Assembly (NCBI GenBank): GCA_019096065.1
Contig: JAGUCH010000004.1
Coordinates: forward strand, 6,882,001 to 6,946,000
Length of the DNA: 64,000 nt
Origin: Paracyclopina nana
Lineage: Eukaryota > Arthropoda > Copepoda > Cyclopoida > Cyclopettidae
Reading direction: 5' to 3'
The notes under the pieces are model-generated. The model saw nothing but the letters and a program-made list of their open reading frames with translations. It was not told the DNA's origin and did not search any database. How positions within the stretch are numbered: the first letter of the stretch is position 1; every line of letters begins with the position of its first letter. The position numbers and the translations under genes are program-made. Of the stretch, positions 56,778 to 64,000 are shown in pieces.

Positions 56778-58147
56778 TCACAGTTTATTTTGCCTCAACG
56801 CGTTGAAAAATATCTTGTCAAGTGCTTCTTCTTTTAGTTTCTCGTTCATAGTCAAGGCAGCATGATTATCAGGTGATTTTAGATTTTGAGGGGCCAACTG
56901 GTTGCCATGGTGACCTCCGCCATAAAAAGGCCTTAGATGATAATACAAATACTGGAATTGGAAGATCCTCGTTGTTGAAGTGGACAAGCGAAAAGTGATG
57001 GCATAATTTGAGCAGCAATGTGGACCATCTGGCGACAAGTAGAGCGAGTCCTTCCAATATCTCTCAAACAATGACACTCCTCCAGGAAATAGGAGCTTTT
57101 TCAAACTGTGCCCGATGAACCTGCCTCGGCCAATATGATCCCTGGTGTCCACTGGGTGAATGCCTAGCATTGCCAAGTGCTTACCAAGGTACCAATCAGA
57201 GTTTTTCCAATATTGCCCACCTTTGTCACAAGCTGCATCAGTTGGGAACTCTTCCATTAACTTTTGCAAAGTTCCCTAGAAAAAGCAGCTATTTTATGAG
57301 CAATAAGAAAATATAATAACACTTTTTGTTTTACCTTTGACAGGACGTAGCCAGCATCTCCCCAATTGTAGATGATATTCCAAAATCTCATGGCATGTCC
57401 AAGGTAATGAGAGTCAGATTCATTTTTGGCAGCCACAAAAAATCTCAAGTTTTCTGGCAGTGCAAAGGCATCTTCTGGAGTGACAAGCACCCACTGAATC
57501 ACATCACGTTTTTGCGACCATAAAATTCGCAAGGATCTGCATAAAAGGCCAAACTCTGAGGCAGCCTTCACTAGTTCCACTTTGGCTGGATTGGTGACCA
57601 AAGAAGAGGTGGAATTCTTCTTTAGTTCAGAGTCAATCTCCAGCTTTTTATGGGAGACGAGCGACAAAGAGTTACAATTGCCGCCCCAAGTGTCCCTGAT
57701 AGCTGTGGCTTTGATCACATCTGTAGACAAAATCAGGCAAGCAACATTCACTTTATCCTTGAGAAAACTGGCCTCTGATCTTGGGTCAAACTTGCTGACA
57801 TCTCTGATAAAGTCTCCGATTTCAGGTACTTGCAATTCTCCAGGGCACTTTTGAGATCCAGGGAATCTCGTTTCATTGGTATACCTCAGTATATCTGGAT
57901 CCACGGGACAGCTTGTGCCGGCGAAGGTTTGAAGCCACTTTTCATAGGCAAAATCATAGGGAGCATTGTCATAGGAGAGGAATTCTTGGTTTATCTTCTC
58001 TGGCCAAATGGCAGACACGAATGGAGGATTGGACTTGACTATGTGAAGAGCAAAGGCAAGGGAAGCTCCTAGAAGGCAACCAAAGATAAAGGTGCACCTG
58101 TGGTCCTTGAGCACCATGTATTTGAGCCTTCTTTGGCCAATCCACAT
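56778..58147 (-). CDS. C1GALT1-family β1,3-galactosyltransferase-like type II membrane protein, 436 aa
   Basis: Core-1 synthases add galactose to Tn antigen in the Golgi. Exons 58147-57335 and 57275-56778, phase 0. Short cytosolic N-terminus, signal anchor about 17-38 (CTFIFGCLLGASLAFALHIV), a stem, then the catalytic fold: ATAIRDTWGGNCN, WVLVTPEDAFALPENLRFFV, WGDAGYVLSK, HPVDTRDHIGR, and the most diagnostic block GPHCCSNYAITF…YLYYHLRPF. Human C1GALT1 has ADDDTYV where this has TPEDAFA, so the metal-binding DxD is absent. That points to a non-catalytic paralogue, perhaps COSMC-like in role, although the C-terminal CCS…YHLRP pattern is closer to C1GALT1 itself. Confidence 0.82.
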
Positions 58148-58481
58148 GCTTGCAAATTGGCAAGCTTGGTCATCAATATTGCATGATATGCATGCTCAAT
58201 TGTTGTTACAGGCTACTGCTGCATCGACTCATAACAAAGTTTCTACCTGGCTGTCATTAGGAATGATTCGGTCAATCTTTCCCACTAGATGGCACTTAAA
58301 AAAATGAAGCTATGGGAAAATTTCGTAACCAATAACATAAAATAAGTAGTTATCAGTTTTTTTGCAGTCGAAATTATCCTTCCTGTGAAGTGCACAGATA
58401 ATTCTATTTTAAAGAGTTACATAATGACAATTTAGAAGCTGACCTAAATGTTGCGCACTCTCTTAAAACTGAAGATAAGAA
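58148..58481. other. Intergenic between two leftward genes
   Basis: 334 bp; upstream of the C1GALT1-family gene and downstream of the HLH-like gene. Nothing recognised. Confidence 0.4.
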
Positions 58482-59112
58482 CTAGAGGTGTTTAAGTGAG
58501 GCCAAAAATTCTTCTCTGAAGTCGGTGCCAAGCGATGCTTGGGAAAACTGCGCATACTTTAAGGCCATCTCCAGAGCTCCAGCCTTGTCACAGTTTCCAT
58601 CCACTCCAGGAACCAGAAATTTGATGGATTTAATGAACTTACTCACCACCGACTTGGTAGCCTAAAATGATCTCCATAAGAACGAACGGTCAATACAAAC
58701 ATTTTAGACAAACAATTCTCACTTTGAGCTGTTTCTTGTAACGATTGCGAGATTCCTGGTACTTTTTCCGCTTCAGCTTCAGGCTAGCCTTGCCGATGCT
58801 CGCCTTAACCTTTTTCAGTGACTCTTCGGCGGCAAAGTCGTCCCCACTGTGCTCAGACGAGTTTTCAGACTCCTCCATTAATGTAGAAGAGCGAATTCTC
58901 ATTTTGTATCTCTTTTTCCTCGATGACGATATGACCCTTGAATCCTTGGATGAACTCGTGAGCATCACATCGTGGCACTCTCCAATTTTCAGCCCCTCAT
59001 CGAGATCTGCTTCGCATTGCATTATCGTGGGAAGTGAAAAGGACACGTCTTCCCAGTTGTTTGAAAGCGTCAACACCGCTGAGTTAAATACAGACTCAGC
59101 CATTTTGTCCAT
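58482..59112 (-). CDS. Small basic protein with helix-loop-helix-like C-terminus, 189 aa
   Basis: Exons 59112-58723 and 58661-58482, phase 0. Residues 1-60 are neutral to acidic; 65-75 and 105-130 are strongly basic (SSRKKRYKMRIR; KLKRKKYQESRNRYKKQLK); then KFIKSIKFLVPG, a loop, and DKAGALEMALKYAQF. Basic region, helix, loop with Pro-Gly, and a second helix with K-x-x-x-LExAxxY read like a bHLH; the K-x-G-x-L-x-x-A-L-x-Y pattern resembles the HLH of PERIOD proteins. The basic region lacks the usual H/E-x-x-R DNA contacts in a clear register. Identity is uncertain. Start ATG 59112 is the first in-frame ATG. Confidence 0.65.
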
Positions 59113-59554
59113 AATCAACTACTTCTGGGCAAATTTTTGCTTTTTTTGCGTCAATTATGAATTTAGACGCAAATGCGGAAAACGTTATTTCGTAAACGAA
59201 CACTTTTCACTTTTCACCCATCCGATTTGCCGGAATTTGACAATTTGTTGTGAATTTGAATTTCGCGACATCATGCATCATCAACAAAGAGAAACTAGTT
59301 ACGAAGTTATTGGGTACTGTTTTTGTTATACGATTGCAAATTAACCGAAAACGCCAAATATTATCGGCTAAGACTGGACAGCCTATTGGCAACTATTGGC
59401 ACTATTGGCAACGGAAACGCGCCAACAAAGGGACGGAAATGAACTATGCTTACCAGATTTTTGCTCCCAATAACTATAAAAAATATAAGTATGTCATGTA
59501 TGACAAATATTGCATGATATGGTAACTGAACTGTTTATTGAATATTTTAATAAG
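59113..59554. other. Upstream region of the HLH-like gene and 3' flank of SLC35B4
   Basis: 442 bp, no exon or repeat seen. Confidence 0.4.
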
Positions 59555-60667
59555 TTAGGCTTCCTTTTGCTTTAACAAGGACTTGTGTACGTTTGAAAAC
59601 AGGAGAGTGCCGCAGAACACCAAAAAACTGCCCACCCAATGAAGTGATGTGAAATGATTGTCAAAGTACCAAATTGAAAATAGGATTGACAACAATTTCC
59701 TCAGGGTTAAAACCAGCGTTGATGTCAGGCTTGAATAGTGACTTGTGACCCTGAAAATTGAGTATGCACATACATATTGCGACACTACATTACCCGCCCA
59801 ATAAACGAGCATGCACGGGATTGGAAGGTTCAGTAATGGCTTGGAGTTCACAGCTATCAGGAAGTGCTTCTTGATATTTGGAGCCAGAATTAGGAAAAAT
59901 GGCAAAGGAAGGCAATGCTGCAATGAAAAGTTGCTATTGACATTTTTGCTTCAAATGATAATTTAAACTTACTGTAAAAAACATTGCTTCTTGAGGATGC
60001 CTTCCCCATTTAGCATAGATTTGCTCATTGAAAACTCCCATTCTGGCTGACAAGACAAGGGAAGAAGTGAGCAGAAAAATGCCTATGCAGAGATCTCTGT
60101 ATGAATGCATGTGCGAAGATGAGCTGCTTTCAACTGATGATGAAGCCATAGTGCATAATACTATGCCAGTTGTGACTAGGAGAACTGAAGTGTTCTTTGA
60201 CATGGAATGTTGTCTTCCTAAAACCCACTTTTCAGTCACCAAAGAAGCCACTAATGACCCCTGAAAATATGATAAAGGTAAAGCTTACATAAAAATATTG
60301 GATCCAAAGTTGGACTCACAGATTTAAAAATCATGTAGTAAGGCATGGAAATGTTGAAACTGAAAGTCCAATTGTTGATCAGGTTGACAATAAAGAAGAT
60401 CGTGACCAATTTGAGCCATTCTGTGACAGGAACCTGAAAGTGAAAAGAAGACATATTTTCTTTAAATTAGCGTCTTGGATAAGAACTTACTTTTGGACTT
60501 CTCCTTCCCCAGTCTGTGGCATTGATGAAGCCTTCAATTGACAAGAAAAGAAAGTTGGAAAACGTGATTAAATGGCCGCAGCCAGAGTCTTCTTTGATCA
60601 ATAGCTCAAGGAAAATCACTGAGCTACAGCAGCCAACCAAGGATGGTATCACTAGCAAGAAAGTCAT
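59555..60667 (-). CDS. SLC35B4: UDP-xylose/UDP-GlcNAc transporter, four exons, 313 aa
   Basis: Golgi/ER nucleotide-sugar antiporter feeding proteoglycan synthesis. Exons 60667-60491, 60433-60320, 60260-59973, 59917-59555, all phase 0. Ten hydrophobic segments with the SLC35B4 landmarks GCCSSVIFLELLI, GCGHLITFSNFLFLSIEGF, INNWTFSFNISMPYYMIFKSGS, LVLSARMGVFNEQIY, and SSLTSTLVLTLRKLLSILFS; the C-terminal KQKEA is lysine rich like the KKDSKKN end of the human protein (331 aa). Its exon ends all fall between membrane segments. Head-to-head with Spindly: 301 bp between starts. Confidence 0.93.
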
Positions 60668-60968
60668 CTAAGACATTTCCGTGATTATCTTCATAAATAT
60701 CCTAAAGGAATTTGAAAGAAATCAACATGTGTCAAGTGTCAAGGCTAGGTAAATTATGAAGCCCATTAAATAAATATTTTACTTTTGAGGGAGAATTAAT
60801 AATAAAAAGTCTTGTCAATACTTACAATTAGTGTGATATAAATTATTTTTTGTATTTTAGAAATTATTTCGAGTTTTATTATTCGTGGAGTGTTTATTTT
60901 TCTATTTGAAGCAAACATATTTTTATTTTTAATTTCGCGCTCTTTGAAAAACTCGTCAACTCGTCGAA

Positions 60969-62604
60969 ATGTCGCAAGAGTTGAAAATGGCCGAGGCCAG
61001 AGCTCTTGAGGCCGAAGCCAATATGGCGATGGCGGCCGAATATGGCAAGGACTTGTTGATTAAGCTCAACGAGAGTGAAAAACATTGCTCTCAGCTCGAG
61101 CAGGAAAAACACAGTTTGAAATTGGAACTGGACTTAAAAATTGCCGCAGAGACATCCATGTTGGAAGAACTTTCAGGTAAACGATTCACGTGAAAACCGA
61201 ACATAGATAAATACTAAACAGTTTTCAGAGTTGACGCAAAAAGTCAACGCTATGGAGGGTCAATCTGCGCAAGTTAAAGAGCTACAAAATGCCTTGAACT
61301 TGGCCAAGGCCGAAATTGACCACAAAGAAGAGGAATACAAGTCCAGCCTGGAACTCTTACAATCAAAGCTTGATTCTGCAATTCAATCCAAAGAACCAGT
61401 AAAAATGGCTAAACCAGCTTCACCTGAGTTGGTAGATGATCAAGAATCAGCAGAACTCAGAGAAGAGCTTGAATTTGTTAAAGAAAGCCTCCTAAATCAT
61501 AAAGAAGAGCTTAAAGCTCTGAAAGATGACCACGAAGAGTTGCAATTTAGCAACCAAGCTTTGCAGATGAAAGTATCTGAGTTGAAACAAAGTTTAGTTG
61601 ACAAAGAAGAAGAATTGGAGAGCTATAGGTCGGCTCAAGAGGAAAACATGAAGACTGTTGACATAAGTTTAGACCAAAGTCTTCAGAGTAATTTTGATGC
61701 AAAGGGAAATTCCCTATTTTCAGAGGTAAAAATAGTTGTCAGGCCAAAAATGTCTTCTAAAACCGTACCTATTTTTTTTAAGGTAGAAGATAGGAGACAT
61801 TTTGTGGAAGAGCAGCTCAAGAAATGTAAGGAGAAAATTCAAGGGCTTCATGTTATTGTTGAGCAGCAAAAAGCCGAGTGCAGCAGATTGAGAATGCAAA
61901 ATATCCATTTAAGGTGAGAAAATATAAAGCTAGGCATTTCATCTACTTCAAATAATCGTTTAAGGAACGTGACTTCTTCAAATACGGGTGCTTATGGCGC
62001 TCAAGAAATAGGGAGACTTCAAGAGCAACTACAAAGGGAAAAGAACCAAATAAAAATACTCATGAGCAAACTCGAAGGTAAACTCTACTGAGCTAGATGA
62101 GATTCTTTTAGGAATGAATGATTATTTATAGGAAATGAGGCAAATGATGTCACGTCTGACCTTATGAGGCAAACTTTGGTGGATGGTGGCAAAATTGAGG
62201 AGCTGTCCAAGCAAGTGACAAATCAAGAGAGGCAAATTCAGAAGCTGACTGCAGAGAATTCCGTCTTGAAGATGCGTCTTGAGGAGAAAAAGCATGCCAC
62301 TGCTAAACAACAACCTAAGCAAGCTACCGAGTTCATTGTGGAAGATATTGTCTTTGAGAAAAGCAAAGAGCCGCCAGCTTTGCCACTAAAAGAAAAAACG
62401 AATGATCTGCCTTCAGTCGCACTTTCAGCCCAAGAAGTTAAGAAGCAGCCTAAAAAGAGTGTTGCATTTTCTGATGACACCAAAGAGGAAGAAAGAGAGG
62501 ATTTGCAAGGCAAAAAGAAAATACCTAGGATTCAAAAGGAGAGAACAATTGTAGATGCAGAGCAGGAGTCTGCCAAAATGAATGAGCAATGCAAACAGCA
62601 ATAG
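60969..62604 (+). CDS. SPDL1: Spindly, kinetochore dynein adaptor, five exons, 473 aa
   Basis: Spindly links the RZZ complex at kinetochores to dynein-dynactin. Exons 60969-61176, 61229-61725, 61783-61913, 61965-62077, 62132-62604. Mostly coiled coil. CC1 box MAAEYGKDLL (A22, A23, G26), which contacts dynein light intermediate chain; Spindly box GNSLFSEVED at 229-238, which contacts the dynactin pointed end, split by an intron between E and V; the C-terminal third is basic and probably unfolded. It ends CKQQ, a CaaX sequence like the CPQQ of human Spindly that is farnesylated for kinetochore targeting. The 57 bp second intron keeps frame and has no stop. Human SPDL1 is 605 aa; the difference lies in the tail. 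Confidence 0.9.
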
Positions 62605-62943
62605 CAACTAACATCATCATCTACTCTCTTTTTCCTTGCCATTTTTAGCTCAATTATCATTTTGGGTAATTTTGACAGTTTTGATGCATTGAATTTTTAT
62701 GTCCAATTGATTTTAATATAACAACCAACCAACTTAAATTACTACTAATCATTTTTGCTCTATTTACAATATGTAGCTAAAATATCTAGAAAGTCACGCA
62801 TCAATACTGAAGTGATTGGTGGTAGATTCAATTGAGGAAAGCCTTGATTGGCCTTGGAGCTTTCTCTGGAAGATAGAGTGTGCAAGGCCGCAGCTGTAAC
62901 TGGAGTGAGCAACAGCAGCATCTTCATTGTGGAAAGTCTCAAA
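62605..62943. other. Spacer between Spindly and UNC79
   Basis: 339 bp between two rightward genes. AT rich near Spindly; holds its 3' UTR and the UNC79 leader. Nothing else recognised. Confidence 0.4.
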
Positions 62944-64000
62944 ATGGGGACTCGTGCTCAGGCCTTCACGGCCAAAATCAAGAATTTGCAAGAGATCCAG
63001 CTACGACTGCTGCAAGGATCTCTGCCCTTGCCTCAAGGCCATGAATTGGCCAATTCACTGAAGTATTTCAGTGCCACCTTGCTGGGTGTCCTTCGTGATG
63101 TACCAGGACAGCCTCTGGTCATGTTGAGGAATCGTGACAATGACAGTGAAAGGCTAGCACTGTTTCCCTGTCTCGACTACAAAGGGCTCTACTCAACTTT
63201 ACTCCAATTTCTGGATATGGTACACCTCCTACCAAACGGATTGTATGACTTTGGAAAGGCATTCCTGGTCACCCTATGCAGTCTGGTGCCATTTCTTGAA
63301 AGAGAGCTCATTGATACTCTGCCCTATGTGGTGGCATCCACATTAATCACATTCCCTGTATCTTTGGTTGAAGATGTGCTTGATGTACTCTGTTGGCATC
63401 TCCTTCCCTTCACTGTGACCAATGTCAACCATCCATTGGATAATTGTGTCCTTTCTGACGAGAATGGAGGAGAGATGAAGCAGAATAATTATGCTTACAA
63501 CTCTGCAGCTGCCATTCTTATGATTGTCTTCCAATTTGTTAAAGATAACTCTGCAATTCATAGGAAAATCACCGAATACATGATGTCACTGAAAGAAGAT
63601 GTCACAAAGGATCTCTTGTGTGTCATTGCGCATGGCACTCCAAATGCCCGAGGGCCAGCTGCAAATTTACTTTTCTACTACTGGCCTTCACTGAATCCTA
63701 CTCATTATGACAGGAGAGCTTTGCTATCCAAGTTCAATTCAAGTCCCACTTGGTCTCCCCCCATGTGCTGCAATCCCTTGTGCAACAATGGCAACCCTGA
63801 GGCTGTCAAGGTGTGCCTGGACCACACTGTGTCATTGTCGCATAGGCCTGACATTCCACCACCTAGCTTCTATTGTAATGACTGCCATCTCCAATTGATT
63901 CGCAAAAGCAACAGTGCGAAAGCGCATGAGTTGTATGAAGACATCAACCACCCCATCACAGAGGTTGACACAACCTGTGAGAACAAGAACTGCCGCTCCT
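62944..64000 (+). CDS. UNC79: UNC79, NALCN channel-complex subunit, N-terminal part, cut by the window edge
   Basis: UNC79 with UNC80 and FAM155 forms the auxiliary part of the NALCN sodium leak channel complex. 352 residues are visible in one uninterrupted exon. It starts MGTRAQAFTAKIKNLQEIQ, paralleling the human MSTKAEQFASKIRYLQEY, then GHELANSLKYFSATLLGVL, LDYKGLYSTLLQFLDMVHLL, LPYVVASTLITFP, KDLLCVIAHG and LLFYYWPSLNP, all aligned in order with the human protein. From about 280 a cysteine-rich part begins (CCNPLCNN, FYCNDC, CENKNC), the start of the metal-binding-like segment known in UNC79. The full protein should exceed 2,000 residues and continue to the right. Confidence 0.93.
   Translation, partial: MGTRAQAFTAKIKNLQEIQLRLLQGSLPLPQGHELANSLKYFSATLLGVLRDVPGQPLVMLRNRDNDSERLALFPCLDYKGLYSTLLQFLDMVHLLPNGLYDFGKAFLVTLCSLVPFLERELIDTLPYVVASTLITFPVSLVEDVLDVLCWHLLPFTVTNVNHPLDNCVLSDENGGEMKQNNYAYNSAAAILMIVFQFVKDNSAIHRKITEYMMSLKEDVTKDLLCVIAHGTPNARGPAANLLFYYWPSLNPTHYDRRALLSKFNSSPTWSPPMCCNPLCNNGNPEAVKVCLDHTVSLSHRPDIPPPSFYCNDCHLQLIRKSNSAKAHELYEDINHPITEVDTTCENKNCRS

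Overview
This is nuclear DNA of an animal. Genes are split by short GT-AG introns (many 45-100 bp), and several products are animal-specific: an Eph receptor tyrosine kinase with FN3, kinase and SAM domains, dystroglycan, UNC79, HID1, a LAMP-type lysosomal protein and PAQR3. Gene density is high (about 27 protein genes in 64 kb). Retention of the ciliary planar-polarity proteins FUZ and RSG1 and of the kinetochore proteins CENP-N and Spindly is seen. I read it as an invertebrate with a compact genome but cannot fix the phylum. All exon borders were inferred by reading splice sites and matching remembered families; no search was run.

Layout. 0-17 kb: first exon of HID1 (-), dystroglycan (-), BORCS6 (-), mitochondrial thioredoxin (+), RPB8 (-), Eph receptor (+), a 3 kb repeat-rich gap, SAE1 (-). 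17-31 kb: RanBP9/10-type CTLH subunit (+), FUZ (+) with an unknown coiled-coil gene nested antisense in its first intron, a four-helix membrane protein (-) whose 3' end overlaps that of FUZ, PAQR3 (-), a ten-finger C2H2 protein (+), a LAMP (-). 31-40.6 kb: a gene-free repeat island with a 3.4 kb element bounded by 98 bp inverted repeats and packed with a 10 bp minisatellite, nested MITEs, degenerate iterated motifs and tRNA-derived SINEs with a GC-rich terminal hairpin. 40.6-64 kb: RCBTB-type RCC1/BTB protein (+), a small secreted protein (+), COMMD6-like (-), ERI2 exonuclease (+), anoctamin-10 (-), RSG1/CPLANE2 (-), MIPEP (+), COX5A (-), CENP-N with AT-hooks (+), a mucin-like membrane protein (+), an F-box/UEV fusion (-), a C1GALT1-family protein (-), a small basic HLH-like protein (-), SLC35B4 (-), Spindly (+) and the start of UNC79 (+).

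Genes mostly alternate in strand, forming head-to-head pairs that share short promoters and tail-to-tail pairs separated by 55-200 bp. Five hAT-type MITEs, four of them with perfect 8 bp target duplications and clean terminal repeats, sit in promoters or just past genes. One of them has landed 11 bases into the ERI2 reading frame and separates its original start codon from the rest of the gene. The most unusual proteins are a CENP-N homologue with four N-terminal AT-hooks, and a protein joining a cysteine-pair motif, an F-box and a cysteine-less E2 fold. FUZ and RSG1 act in the same ciliogenesis module and lie about 25 kb apart.
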